DNA of 47,503 nucleotides from Ardenticatenaceae bacterium (GCA_020634215.1 JACKCD010000049.1:1-47503), one strand, 5' to 3'. Shown: positions 1-8,253, counted from the first letter of the stretch. Notes: generated by a model from the sequence alone, not told the origin. Numbers and translations: made by a program.

Positions 1-830
1 TACCCTTCACGCGCAAGCGCCAGCACCGCGTTTGGTCCACACTCCACGCCGCCGGAGACCATGCGGGTGAAGTGGACACCCAAAAACGGGAAGCTGGGGT
101 CGGGTACGGGGTAGATGAGGCCGCGACAGAGGTGGTGGGCGGTGGGGAGAAGCTCGTAATATTCGCCGCGAAAGGGGACGATTTGGGCGGGTGGGGTGGC
201 TCCGCCGCGCCGCGTCAGCCGGTCGCTGTGCAGCCCGGTGCAGTTGATGAGCAGATCGGCGGTGAAGGCGCCCCGGTCACTGTTGGCAATGATTTCGTGG
301 GGCGTTTCGTAGATGGCGGAAACGGCCGTTTCCAGCACCACCCGCTGCCCCCGTTCCACCAATCGCTCCCCCAGCCGCGCACACACCTGCCGGTAGTCGG
401 TGATGCCCGCTTCCGGCACGTGGATCGCTTCCACCCCGGCGGCGTGGGGTTCAATTTCGCGCAGTTGGGCGGCGGAAATGAGGGTGCAGTTGACCCCGTT
501 GGCCTGGCCGCGCTGGTAGATGTTGTGCAGAAACGGCCGTTCGCGTTCCTCCACTGCCACAATTACCTTGCCACAAATCGTAAACGGAATGCCTTCCTGT
601 TCGCAAAACGTTTGCATCAACTGCTTCCCCTCGCGGCAGTTGGTGGCTCGCAGCGAGCCAGGTTTGTAATAGATGCCGCTGTGCAGCACCCCGGAATTGC
701 GCCCCGACTGGTGGAAACCAAGCGACGGCTCTTTTTCCAGCACCGTAATTTGGGCATCGGGCCAGCGTAGGTTGAGGGTGTAGGCGGTCGCCAGCCCTAC
801 GATACCGCCGCCAATAATGAGGATTTTCAT
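1..830 (-). CDS. lhgO: L-2-hydroxyglutarate oxidase-like FAD enzyme (C-terminus beyond window)
   Basis: Reading from ATG at 830, about 276 codons stay open to the window edge. The N-terminus KILIIGGGIVGLATA is a Rossmann FAD-binding GxGxxG segment. It is followed by SGRNSGVLHSGIYY, the HSG(I/V)YY signature of the LhgO/YgaF family, and a GITDYRQV segment. Members oxidise L-2-hydroxyglutarate to 2-oxoglutarate and pass electrons to the quinone pool. About two thirds of a roughly 400-residue protein is visible. Two AACGGCCGTT palindromes lie inside the gene. A perfect palindrome-based hairpin lies just upstream (863-895). A broader DadA/glycine-oxidase-type FAD enzyme is the alternative, but the HSGIYY block favours LhgO. 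Confidence 0.85.
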   Translation of the reverse strand, partial: MKILIIGGGIVGLATAYTLNLRWPDAQITVLEKEPSLGFHQSGRNSGVLHSGIYYKPGSLRATNCREGKQLMQTFCEQEGIPFTICGKVIVAVEERERPFLHNIYQRGQANGVNCTLISAAQLREIEPHAAGVEAIHVPEAGITDYRQVCARLGERLVERGQRVVLETAVSAIYETPHEIIANSDRGAFTADLLINCTGLHSDRLTRRGGATPPAQIVPFRGEYYELLPTAHHLCRGLIYPVPDPSFPFLGVHFTRMVSGGVECGPNAVLALAREG

Positions 831-862
831 GGGTAGATAGTAATAGGATGGGTAGAAAAAAA

Positions 863-895
863 CAACGGCCGTTGTCTTTTTGACAACGGCCGTTG
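863..895. repeat. Perfect hairpin built from two AACGGCCGTT palindromes
   Basis: Arms CAACGGCCGTTGTC (863-876) and GACAACGGCCGTTG (882-895) flank a TTTTT loop. A-rich sequence lies on the left and GCGAAAATATT on the right. It sits between the lhgO-like start (830) and the end of the small gene at 930, both on the minus strand. It could end transcription of that small gene, but no classical T-tract follows on the minus strand beyond the A-run, read as T, at 855-862. Confidence 0.6.
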
Positions 896-929
896 CGAAA
901 ATATTTTGGGGAAATCAATCAGAAGCTAA

Positions 930-1169
930 TTAATTGTCACCCTCACCGGTTTCCTCTTCGCCTGTTTGAATGAATTTACGCTTCTCGTCATAATAAACAG
1001 GGCTTTCATTGCGTAATAGATCCACTGCTGCCATATAAACGGCAATGTTTTCCGTTCTGTTATGGACACTGGAGCCATTTTCTAACTTGAGAATAAGCCC
1101 AGCAAAACCACCATCAATATCAACATAGGCACGATAGCTTGCTATCTTCTGCGAAACACCAACGCTCAT
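930..1169 (-). CDS. Small acidic hypothetical protein (79 aa)
   Basis: I do not recognise a family. The start at 1169 (MSVGVSQKIASY) is chosen because AAGGAG lies 6-7 nt upstream on the minus strand. A longer reading from 1247 has no such site. The protein has a mixed polar N-terminus with a YVDIDGGFAGLILKLENGSS segment that looks beta-rich, a central AVYMAAVDLL helix, and a very acidic C-terminus (TGEEETGEGDN). It has no signal peptide or membrane span and is probably cytoplasmic. It stands alone between the xylanase and the lhgO-like gene, with gaps on both sides. Confidence 0.6.
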   Translation of the reverse strand: MSVGVSQKIASYRAYVDIDGGFAGLILKLENGSSVHNRTENIAVYMAAVDLLRNESPVYYDEKRKFIQTGEEETGEGDN

Positions 1170-1324
1170 TGTAATTCTCCTTGTTCCAAATGTGTAATAA
1201 AGTGTGGGGATCTGGTTTGCACGCAATGCCAAGATCCTTACTAGCATTGCAAGATGTTAGCTGACTGTGTCCACAACGTCAACTAAAATCCCCGCTGGTT
1301 TTGCGCCTTTTTCCCATCCTTGGG

Positions 1325-3274
1325 CTATTTGGCAATAAAGGGCAGAAACACTCGCTGCTGGTCAACCACAATGGTCAAGGTGGTATCCCCTGTGCCTAGC
1401 GTTACCTTTTCCGTCTTTGCCAAACCGTTTGGTCCAATTACCTGCACCAGATAATCGCCGGTGTAGCCGCGCACGGCATATTGACCCGTGGCATCGGTAT
1501 AGCCCGTTTCATCTGTCCACCATTGGTTAAAGACGAGGTCTATATAAGCCTGCCCGGCTGGTTTCAGGCTCCAGTCATCGCGGAAGAGGGGGGCATTGTG
1601 ATCCCAATGGCTGCCATCCCAAAAGTTCCAGAGGACAATGCCCGTGGCCGCTGGATGGCTGTAGAGGATGGTCAGAAAGTCGTGCATATATTGCCCTGCT
1701 TTGGCCTCATCGTTGATCAAAATTTCAAACTCGGTGATGCGTAGCTCTTTGTTGTAGACGGCAAACTCGTCCAAGATTTCATAGACACGCTCTGGCGGGG
1801 TGAACGGGTAACTCATGTGGGTTTGCAGGCCAATGCGGTCGAGTTTGCCACCGTTTTTGATGATCAGGTCGGACAGGATTTGGTGCAAATGTTTTTGCAC
1901 GCCAATAAACATGCCCCCTTCATTCAAAACATTATAGTCGTTCATTGCCAGTTTGACGTTAGGGTCGGTGGCGGCTGCCAGGTTGTATAGTTCGGCATAC
2001 ACTTCTTCGCCGTTTGTATAGCCCGGTTGCCCGGCAAAAGCGTCGGCAATGACGGTGTTGTAGCGCGGTTCGTTGAGAACGTCCCACTCCTCAAATTTAC
2101 CAGCCAGCCCTGGGTAGGTCATCATGTCTACAATGCGGTCGCTCATGCGTTGTTTGAGATAGGCGGGGTTGTTTTGGTTGGCTTCCAGATCGTTGGGCAA
2201 GGAAAACCAGCGCGGCCAAATGAGGGCGTGCCCGCGTAGGGCGATGTCGTGCTGGCGCAGCCAATCAACGGCCGAAATGATTTGCTCATGGGTGAAGCCT
2301 AAATCTATTTCGCCTTCCCACGATTGCCATTGCAGATCGTATTCCAGAACGCCTAAATTAAAGCCGTTGCCATGCCCGTCCAGGTTGGTGAGCTTGTCGC
2401 GGTAAATTTGGTCATCGGGTCGGTTGAGCAGAATTTGTTCGGCGCGGAGGGCGGTGCCAAAGTCAAAGGCGTGGCTTCGCATGAGAACGTGGACGTGGGC
2501 GTTGGGAACGGGGTTGCCATTGGCATCAACGGCCGTTATTTGCAGATTGCCCCGCCGCAGTTGTTCAATACGCGCTTCCGCCTCTGTGCGCCAGGGGGCA
2601 TTTGGCTCTTGCCCGGCATAGTTGCCCAGCGGGCTTTGCGGCAGGCTGGCTGGGGACACGGAGGGGCCGTAATTAACGGCCGTTACCCCCCCAATCTCAA
2701 ACTCCTGAAGTTGCGTGCCAATCATCAGATAAAGTGCCCCAACCCCGACTGGTAAATCTTGCTCTGCCGTGCCAGACATAAAATATTGCGTCCATTCCTG
2801 GGTGGGCAGAACCGGGTAATAAACGGCCGGTTTAAACGTATTCGTATCCTGGAAAAACGCCTTGATATACCCCCCTTCTTTCTCCGCCCAGTTGTTTTTC
2901 ACCCAAAACGAAACGACGATCTTGTCACCAGCGGCAACGGGAGCGTGCGAGGCCATCCCCATCCCAATCTCCCACGGCACCTTTGTCTGTTCCCCCACAG
3001 TGACCCGTAAAGCGTAGCTAAAAGGCATATTGGGGACGGAAACAAGGGTCTTGGTTGTCGCTGCCCACATGTTGTCTAGGTTCGCATATTCAGAATCGGT
3101 AAAAATCCACGAACCATTCGACAAGCCGTATTGGTTTTGCATTTGCTGCTGGAACCACAGATGATAGTCGTCGGCTGCTGATACTGTTAAGGTGGACGTA
3201 CTTGTTACGACCATCAAAATTGTGAATAAAAGAACTCGTATGAATTGTGTTGTTTTCCTTGCCATAAGTTGCAT
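1325..3274 (-). CDS. Secreted GH10 endo-1,4-beta-xylanase with N-terminal carbohydrate-binding-like domain
   Basis: A Sec signal peptide (ARKTTQFIRVLLFTILMVV) ends near TVSAADD. Residues about 40-200 form a beta-sandwich of the CBM4/9 type (KIVVSFWVKNN, EWTQYFMSG). Residues about 250-590 carry GH10 marks: FDFGTALRAEQIL, GHALIWP, WDVLNEPR (Glu acid/base near residue 402), MNDYN, THMSYPF, ITEFEI (Glu nucleophile near 517) and LWNFWDG. The last about 60 residues form a small beta module (DATGQYAVRGYTGDYLVQV) and end in VFLPFIAK, a tail type seen on exported Chloroflexota proteins. It should cut xylan outside the cell. The start could be 3274 or 3265 (MARKTT); neither has a strong ribosome site. 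A nested hairpin lies in the probable leader (3288-3362). Confidence 0.9.
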   Translation of the reverse strand: MQLMARKTTQFIRVLLFTILMVVTSTSTLTVSAADDYHLWFQQQMQNQYGLSNGSWIFTDSEYANLDNMWAATTKTLVSVPNMPFSYALRVTVGEQTKVPWEIGMGMASHAPVAAGDKIVVSFWVKNNWAEKEGGYIKAFFQDTNTFKPAVYYPVLPTQEWTQYFMSGTAEQDLPVGVGALYLMIGTQLQEFEIGGVTAVNYGPSVSPASLPQSPLGNYAGQEPNAPWRTEAEARIEQLRRGNLQITAVDANGNPVPNAHVHVLMRSHAFDFGTALRAEQILLNRPDDQIYRDKLTNLDGHGNGFNLGVLEYDLQWQSWEGEIDLGFTHEQIISAVDWLRQHDIALRGHALIWPRWFSLPNDLEANQNNPAYLKQRMSDRIVDMMTYPGLAGKFEEWDVLNEPRYNTVIADAFAGQPGYTNGEEVYAELYNLAAATDPNVKLAMNDYNVLNEGGMFIGVQKHLHQILSDLIIKNGGKLDRIGLQTHMSYPFTPPERVYEILDEFAVYNKELRITEFEILINDEAKAGQYMHDFLTILYSHPAATGIVLWNFWDGSHWDHNAPLFRDDWSLKPAGQAYIDLVFNQWWTDETGYTDATGQYAVRGYTGDYLVQVIGPNGLAKTEKVTLGTGDTTLTIVVDQQRVFLPFIAK

Positions 3275-3287
3275 TACACCCAAAAAT

Positions 3288-3362
3288 GGGCATGGTTCAG
3301 GTTTACGTTACAAACTGTAGAACGATTTTTCAGATCGTTCTACAAAGCTCTCAACCATGCCC
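3288..3362. repeat. Nested double inverted repeat upstream of the xylanase
   Basis: Outer arms are GGGCATGGTT (3288-3297) and AACCATGCCC (3353-3362). Inner arms are TGTAGAACGAT (3316-3326) and ATCGTTCTACA (3334-3344). All four arms pair perfectly. The element sits 14 nt upstream of the xylanase start, on its leader side. It may be a small mobile palindrome or a leader RNA structure controlling the xylanase. Confidence 0.65.
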
Positions 3363-3465
3363 AAGAATAAATTTAGTACTATGGTACCGAGAAAACATTA
3401 CAAAATGAGTGAAAGGCTTGATGGGGAAAACGGCCGTTTTGTGGCGCAGTGCTTTGGCAACCACC

Positions 3466-4251
3466 TTAAAACAGAAGCTGCACAAGATTGAAGCCAAAGA
3501 TCAGTTCGATGCTGGTGAGGGTGAGCAGCGCGTAGACAATGCCGTTAAACAGGGTTTCGTTTAAACGGCCGTTTAGCCATACCCCCAACCGCACCCCCAC
3601 AAACGTCAGCGGCAGCAGCAGCAGCGTGGTGCCAATGTTGCCCACCCGCAGCAGCCCCAAAAAGGCGTAGGGGATGAGCTTGACAATATTGACAACCATA
3701 AAAAAGACAACGGTGGTGCCGACAAAGAGGTTGCGCGGCAGCTTTTGCGGCAGCAGATAAATGGTGGCCGGTGGGCCACCGACATGGGCGAGGGTGGAGG
3801 TAAACCCAGCGACAGTACCAAGCAAGAGACCAACCGCAGTTGACGGGCGTGTGCCCGTCAATGACCGTAAAATTAGTGCCCGACTAAGCTGGAACAGCAC
3901 AAACAACAGGGCAATGATGCCAATCCCGGTTTTCAAAAGCTGCTCGTTGCCGCGAAAATAGTTGAAAAAGAGCGACCCCAGCACAATGCCAACCAAGCCG
4001 CTGGGCAGCAGCACCCGCAAACTTTCCCGGTCAAATTGCTGCCGATAATGCTGCATGGATAAAAGGTCGGCCACGATCAAAATAGGCAGCAGCAGGGCAG
4101 CGGCATCGGCCACGGGGATAAAAAGTGCCAGCAGCGGCGTGGCAATGGCACCAATGCCACCGCCTAGCCCGGCTTTGGAAATACCAATGATAAGCATGAC
4201 AAAAACGGCCGTTGGCCAGAAGAGGGAGGGGTAGGGGGGAAGAGTGAACAT
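3466..4251 (-). CDS. TauE/SafE-family anion permease
   Basis: A 261-residue, very hydrophobic protein with about eight predicted membrane spans. The N-terminal ISKAGLGGGIGAIATPLLALFI and the second-half GFTSTLAHVGGPPATIYLLP are the paired glycine-rich repeats of the TauE/SafE (DUF81) family. Characterised members export sulfite, sulfoacetate or related anions; the substrate here is unknown. Start 4251 (MFTLPPYPS) is preferred over 4353, because the 34 extra codons run through an intergenic 23-bp inverted repeat and are not family-like. The M20 peptidase gene ends 84 nt upstream on the same strand. A second, distant family member lies at 38822. Confidence 0.85.
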   Translation of the reverse strand: MFTLPPYPSLFWPTAVFVMLIIGISKAGLGGGIGAIATPLLALFIPVADAAALLLPILIVADLLSMQHYRQQFDRESLRVLLPSGLVGIVLGSLFFNYFRGNEQLLKTGIGIIALLFVLFQLSRALILRSLTGTRPSTAVGLLLGTVAGFTSTLAHVGGPPATIYLLPQKLPRNLFVGTTVVFFMVVNIVKLIPYAFLGLLRVGNIGTTLLLLPLTFVGVRLGVWLNGRLNETLFNGIVYALLTLTSIELIFGFNLVQLLF

Positions 4252-4274
4252 GGGCGGTAGTTGGTAATTTTTGG

Positions 4275-4324
4275 GAGATTGGTTATTGGTTATTGGGTAC
4301 GCCCAATAACCAATAACCAATCTC
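4275..4324. repeat. Perfect 23-bp inverted repeat of TTGGTTA units
   Basis: Arms 4275-4297 and 4302-4324 are exact reverse complements with a 4-nt loop. Each arm holds tandem ATTGGTT units. It lies between the M20 peptidase and TauE genes. It resembles the short-unit hairpins 3' of nosZ and inside nosD, and the REP-like intergenic hairpins common in Chloroflexota and cyanobacteria. Confidence 0.75.
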
Positions 4325-4334
4325 TGCTTGTTTG

Positions 4335-5558
4335 CTAGTGTAGATAGTCGCATATGATGCCGCTGAAGATGGCGACGGTTTGGTGCAGGCTGGTTAGGTC
4401 AACCCATTCATCGGGGGCATGGGCGTTATCGCCGCTGGGGCCAAATCCGCAGAGGGTGGGGATGCCAGCACCAATGAGCATGTAGCCTTCGTTGCCGGGG
4501 CCAGCCCCCACAATCGGCCATTCGGCTCCGGTAACGGTGCGGGCGTGGCGCTGGGCAATTTGTGCCAGCGGGTGGTCGCTGGGGATGGCGGCACCGGGAA
4601 AGCTGGTGGTGACGGTGGCGGTAAGGGTGAGACCGGGACGCTGGGCGGCGATGTGGTCGAGGGTGGCTTGAACGGCCGTTAACACCCCCTCCACCGCTTG
4701 CCCCGGCATCAGCCGAATATCCACCGCCGCCGTTGCCAAATCCGGCACAATGGAGACAAACGTCCCCCCCTGAATCAACGTGCCGGGGGTAATGGTGCAG
4801 CCCAAATGGTCAAACGCCGGGTGGGGCGGAGCCGGAATATTTAATTCCTCCAGTGCCAGCAGCGCCGCCGCCAGCCCGGTGACGGCGTTCACCCCCTTTT
4901 TCTTCTGGCTCCAGGCGGGCAAGCCGCTGTGGATCGCCTGCCCCCTTGCCGTTAGCTCCAGCCGCAGCAGCCCGCGATGCCCGACGCAAACAATGTCGCT
5001 GGCGTAAGCATAAATCGCCCCCTCCACCCCGTCAAAGTGGCCGGTGTCCAGCAGGTGGCGCACCCCCAAGGTGCTGGTCGCCCCAGATTCTTCATCCACC
5101 ACCCCGGCGACGATGAGTTCCACGTCGTTGGGGTCAACCAGGCCGTGGTCGCGCAGCAGGGCGAGGGTGTAGAGGCCAATGGCAATCCCGGCTTTGTTGT
5201 CGGAGGTGCCGCGCCCGTATAAACGGCCGTTTGGCCCGTCTGCGGGCACAACGACCCCCCCAAACGGCGGCACGCTCCAATGGTCGGCCGGCCCCTCGGC
5301 CACCGTGTCTACATGACCGATGATGGCAAATTTGCGCGGCCCTTGCCCCCAGCGCACGATGGCGTTGGCGCGTTTGGGATCTTTGGCAACCAGTTCGGCG
5401 GCAAAACCAAGCTGGTGGGCTTGCTGGATGATGCGTTGGGAAACGGCCGTTTCGTCATCCCGCCCATTGACCGAAGGGATTTGCACCAGGGCTTGCAGAA
5501 AAGCCACCAGGTCGTCTTGGTATTGTTGTGCCAGGTGGGGAATTAACGGCCGTTTCAT
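4335..5558 (-). CDS. M20/ArgE-DapE family zinc peptidase or deacylase
   Basis: 407 residues, the usual length for the family. Metal and catalytic motifs are present: IIGHVDTV (His82, catalytic Asp84), GRGTSDNKAG (bridging Asp near 120) and VDEESGA (catalytic Glu and metal Glu near 155). A dimerisation (lid) domain follows from RGQAIHSG, and the last metal His may lie in GDNAHAPDEW. Such enzymes hydrolyse N-acyl amino acids or dipeptides (acetylornithine deacetylase, succinyl-diaminopimelate desuccinylase, carboxypeptidase G2 types). The LysW-type deacetylase group is possible given the DNKAG motif, but no LysW gene is nearby, so the substrate stays open. Three AACGGCCGTT copies lie in the gene. 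Confidence 0.85.
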   Translation of the reverse strand: MKRPLIPHLAQQYQDDLVAFLQALVQIPSVNGRDDETAVSQRIIQQAHQLGFAAELVAKDPKRANAIVRWGQGPRKFAIIGHVDTVAEGPADHWSVPPFGGVVVPADGPNGRLYGRGTSDNKAGIAIGLYTLALLRDHGLVDPNDVELIVAGVVDEESGATSTLGVRHLLDTGHFDGVEGAIYAYASDIVCVGHRGLLRLELTARGQAIHSGLPAWSQKKKGVNAVTGLAAALLALEELNIPAPPHPAFDHLGCTITPGTLIQGGTFVSIVPDLATAAVDIRLMPGQAVEGVLTAVQATLDHIAAQRPGLTLTATVTTSFPGAAIPSDHPLAQIAQRHARTVTGAEWPIVGAGPGNEGYMLIGAGIPTLCGFGPSGDNAHAPDEWVDLTSLHQTVAIFSGIICDYLH

Positions 5559-5582
5559 TTGAGTTCCTGTACCTGTATCGTA

Positions 5583-5810
5583 TTAGCGGTTAGCTTCAGA
5601 TTGGTCACGATGCTTTTTGATGTCGTTGATGAGATCATCTAGCGTAAGATGCCCAAATAAGGCTTCTCTTTCTTCTAGGTAATTTCCATAGCCAACAGTG
5701 AATTGGTTTAAGAAACGAGTTGCATTCACTGCCCCCAATTTTTGGAAAAGCACATCTAGGGCTTCGGTTGTGACTTCTGCTAATGGCTTTACTTCCATGT
5801 CAATTGTCAT
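5583..5810 (-). CDS. Small protein beside a PIN-toxin remnant, probable antitoxin
   Basis: 75 residues, mostly helical and charged (VTTEALDVLFQKLGAVNATRF, then LDDLINDIKKHRDQS). Its ATG lies inside the last codons of the PIN-domain remnant (stop at 5800-5802), an overlap of 11 nt. Such translational coupling is typical of toxin-antitoxin pairs. I recall similar small proteins next to PIN-domain genes in cyanobacteria and Chloroflexota but cannot name the family. The antitoxin role is inferred from position. The gene itself looks intact although its partner has lost its 5' half. Confidence 0.6.
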   Translation of the reverse strand: MTIDMEVKPLAEVTTEALDVLFQKLGAVNATRFLNQFTVGYGNYLEEREALFGHLTLDDLINDIKKHRDQSEANR

Positions 5811-6033
5811 TTTCCAGCTCCTGAATCAATTCAAGTGGACTAACAGCCCGAGTTTTTAAATCGGTGATTCGCTTGGCTTGCTTTAAAAGTTTGTCATCGC
5901 AGGTGCAAAAATAATTTGCCTCCGCGTGTTCAGCTGAAGCCAAGTGTAAAGCATCTAATGGTTTGATGCCGGCTTGCTCAAACCACCTAGCTCGTCGTTC
6001 AACTGTTTGACTGCGGAGAAGTATAGCATACCC
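5800..6033 (-). pseudogene. 5'-truncated PIN-domain toxin remnant
   Basis: An open frame of 77 codons follows an in-frame TAG at 6034-6036 and contains no plausible start. It ends with GIKPLDALHLASAEHAEA and YFCTCDDKLLKQAK, which match the second half of VapC-type PIN domains (the D-x-LHLA and TxD-D-x-L acidic motifs). The N-terminal half with the first catalytic Asp is missing, so it cannot be an active RNase. The break lies beside the nosZ promoter region, so the remnant probably marks the junction where the nos operon and the minus-strand genes were brought together. Confidence 0.6.
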
Positions 6034-6163
6034 CTAAATTGTGCCACAACGATGTTGAACCCTTTTGTGTATTGGTTTGCAAAAGTGCAAAGAAGGGTAA
6101 ACGGCCGTTTGTTACACTGCCATTATGGTAGCCTGCTACACGCGGGCAATGATTTTCACCGAT

Positions 6164-6179
6164 CTGAGCCACGGCTCAG
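6164..6179 (+). promoter_or_regulatory. Perfect hairpin just upstream of the nosZ ribosome site
   Basis: CTGAGCC-AC-GGCTCAG forms a 7-bp perfect stem ending 4 nt before the GAGGAG-type ribosome site of nosZ. It could be an operator half-site pair or a leader RNA stem. It is not an FNR box: no TTGAT-N4-ATCAA was found in 6040-6199. The promoter itself could not be placed. Confidence 0.35.
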
Positions 6180-6198
6180 TGATGAGGAGCTTAGAAAG

Positions 6199-8253
6199 AT
6201 GCAGTTAAAGAACAAATTTGACCAAACAGCATTTTGGCGTGTGGTGCTGCTGCTGTTGGTAGTCGTAGTGCTGGTCATTAGCTGCCAGCGCGAAGACACA
6301 CCCGGCGACGCACCAGCGGCCAATGCCCCGGCTGAGGAAGGGCAGGCTGTAGCTTTAGGGGCCGATGCCGATGCGATCATTGCGGCACGCGGGTTAACTC
6401 CCGATGACGTGGCCGCCGCCCTGAAAACGTTTACCCCCACCGGCAAGCATGATGAATACATCATGTTCGCTTCGGGCGGCCATTCGGGGCAGGTGTATGT
6501 GATTGGGTTGCCCTCGATGCGGATTTTGAAGACGATTGCCGTTTTCACGCCGGAGCCGTGGCAAGGGTGGGGGTATGGAGCCGTTGATACGATGGAGGTG
6601 CTGAATGAGGGGGACATTAACGGCCACGATGTGCTGTGGGGCGACACCCATCACCCGGCACTGAGCGAAACAGGTGGGGACTATGACGGGCAATATTTGT
6701 TTATCAACGATAAGGCCAATGCCCGTCTGGCGGTGATTGACCTGCGTGATTTTGAAACGAAGCAGATTGTGAAGAACCCGATTGCCATCAGCGACCACGG
6801 TGGCTCGATGGTGACGCCCGACACCGATTGGATTATTGAAGGTGGGCAATATGCCGCGCCGCTGGGGTGGGAATATAGCTCGCTGGAAAATTATGCCGAG
6901 GATTATCGGGGGATGGTGACGTTCTGGAAGTTTGACCGGGAAAACGGCCGTTTACTCCCCGACCAATCCTTTGCCATGGAAATGCCCCCCTACTGGCAAG
7001 ATTTGTGTGATGCTGGCAAGCTGGTCAGCGATGGCTGGGTTTTCTGCAACTCGTTCAACACCGAAATGGCGACGGGTGGTGTAGAAGATGGCAACCCGCC
7101 GTTTGAGTCTGGCGCGTCACAGCGCGATATGGACTATATGCACATCATCAACCTGGACAAGGCGGCTGAGGTGGCGGCGGCGGGCAATACGATGGATGTC
7201 AATGGCTTCCCGGTGATTTCGCTGGAAACGGCCGTTGCTGAGAACCTCCTCTACTTCGCTCCCGAACCCAAAAGCCCCCATGGGGTAGATGTGACTCCCG
7301 GCGGCGAATACATGGTTGTCTCCGGTAAGCTCGACCCCCACGTAACCGTCTACAGCTTCCAGAAAATTCAGGACACCATTGCCGCCGGTAACTTTGAAAC
7401 CGACGATTATGGCGTACCCGTGCTTGACTTTGATAGCGTAATCGAAGCGCAGGTTGAACTAGGGCTTGGGCCGCTCCATACCCAGTTTGACAACAAGGGC
7501 TACGCCTACACCAGCCTCTTCCTCGATAGTGCCGTCGCTCGCTGGTCGCTGGGTGGCCCCTATGCCGACCTGAACGATGACCCTGACTGGTCGCTGGTCA
7601 GCAAAACCTCCGTTCACTACAACGTCGGCCACATTTCGGCGGCCGAAGGCGACACCGTTAGCCCGGATGGCAACTACCTCGTTTCGCTGAACAAATGGGC
7701 CATTGATCGCTTTGCCAATGTGGGGCCGCTGCTGCCGCAGAACTTCCAGCTTTTGGATATTGCTGGTACTGGCACCAACATGCCGCTGCTTTACGATATG
7801 CCGCTGCCCGATGGTGAACCACACTACGCCCAAATCATCAAAGCCGATAAGCTGTCGCCGTGGGAAGTGTATCCTGAGGTGGGTTGGAACCCCCACACCC
7901 AATCAAAGGATCCTAACGCGGTGATGCCGGGTGAGGAACGGATAGAGCGTGATGGCAACACGGTGGAAATCTGGATGACGGCCGTTCGTAGCCACTTCAC
8001 CCCCGAACACGTCGAAATCAAGCAGGGCGACCACGTTATCTGGCACATCACCAACGTCGAACGCGCCTATGATGCCACCCACGGCTTCTCTATCCCCGTT
8101 TACAACATCAACCTGAGCATTGAACCGGGCGAAGCCACGACCTTTGAGTTTGATGCCACAGACGATGGGGTCTTTTCTTTCTACTGCACCGAGTTCTGCT
8201 CGGCGCTGCATCTGGAAATGACCGGCTACATGCTGATCGAACCTAAGCAGTAA
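6199..8253 (+). CDS. nosZ: Nitrous oxide reductase, clade II, lipoprotein type
   Basis: 684 residues from ATG 6199. The preceding GAGGAG supports this start; the longer frame from 5974 crosses non-coding DNA and the PIN remnant. The N-terminus has a hydrophobic helix followed by VLVISCQRE, a lipobox, so export is probably by Sec and the protein membrane-anchored. Clade I enzymes instead use a Tat signal. The beta-propeller carries the CuZ-ligand regions (GGHSGQVYV, DTHHPALSET, SDHGGSMV, PKSPHGVDV, GPLHTQFD, VHYNVGHISAAEG). The C-terminal cupredoxin has the full CuA motif CTEFCSALHLEM (Cys663, Cys667, His671, Met674). It reduces N2O to N2 outside the membrane and is first in an eight-gene operon. 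Confidence 0.95.
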   Translation: MQLKNKFDQTAFWRVVLLLLVVVVLVISCQREDTPGDAPAANAPAEEGQAVALGADADAIIAARGLTPDDVAAALKTFTPTGKHDEYIMFASGGHSGQVYVIGLPSMRILKTIAVFTPEPWQGWGYGAVDTMEVLNEGDINGHDVLWGDTHHPALSETGGDYDGQYLFINDKANARLAVIDLRDFETKQIVKNPIAISDHGGSMVTPDTDWIIEGGQYAAPLGWEYSSLENYAEDYRGMVTFWKFDRENGRLLPDQSFAMEMPPYWQDLCDAGKLVSDGWVFCNSFNTEMATGGVEDGNPPFESGASQRDMDYMHIINLDKAAEVAAAGNTMDVNGFPVISLETAVAENLLYFAPEPKSPHGVDVTPGGEYMVVSGKLDPHVTVYSFQKIQDTIAAGNFETDDYGVPVLDFDSVIEAQVELGLGPLHTQFDNKGYAYTSLFLDSAVARWSLGGPYADLNDDPDWSLVSKTSVHYNVGHISAAEGDTVSPDGNYLVSLNKWAIDRFANVGPLLPQNFQLLDIAGTGTNMPLLYDMPLPDGEPHYAQIIKADKLSPWEVYPEVGWNPHTQSKDPNAVMPGEERIERDGNTVEIWMTAVRSHFTPEHVEIKQGDHVIWHITNVERAYDATHGFSIPVYNINLSIEPGEATTFEFDATDDGVFSFYCTEFCSALHLEMTGYMLIEPKQ

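Noticed and set aside
72..918. Open frames on both strands overlapping the lhgO-like gene
   Set aside because: The true frame (830 to window edge, minus) has clear family motifs; the others are arginine/proline-rich shadows without motifs.
3090..3293. Minus-strand frame overlapping the xylanase start
   Set aside because: Its codons are the second frame of the signal-peptide region; there is no ribosome site or motif.
5974..6198. 75-codon N-terminal extension of nosZ
   Set aside because: It runs through the PIN remnant and upstream region and would put the signal peptide in the middle of the protein; ATG 6199 has a ribosome site and a lipoprotein signal.
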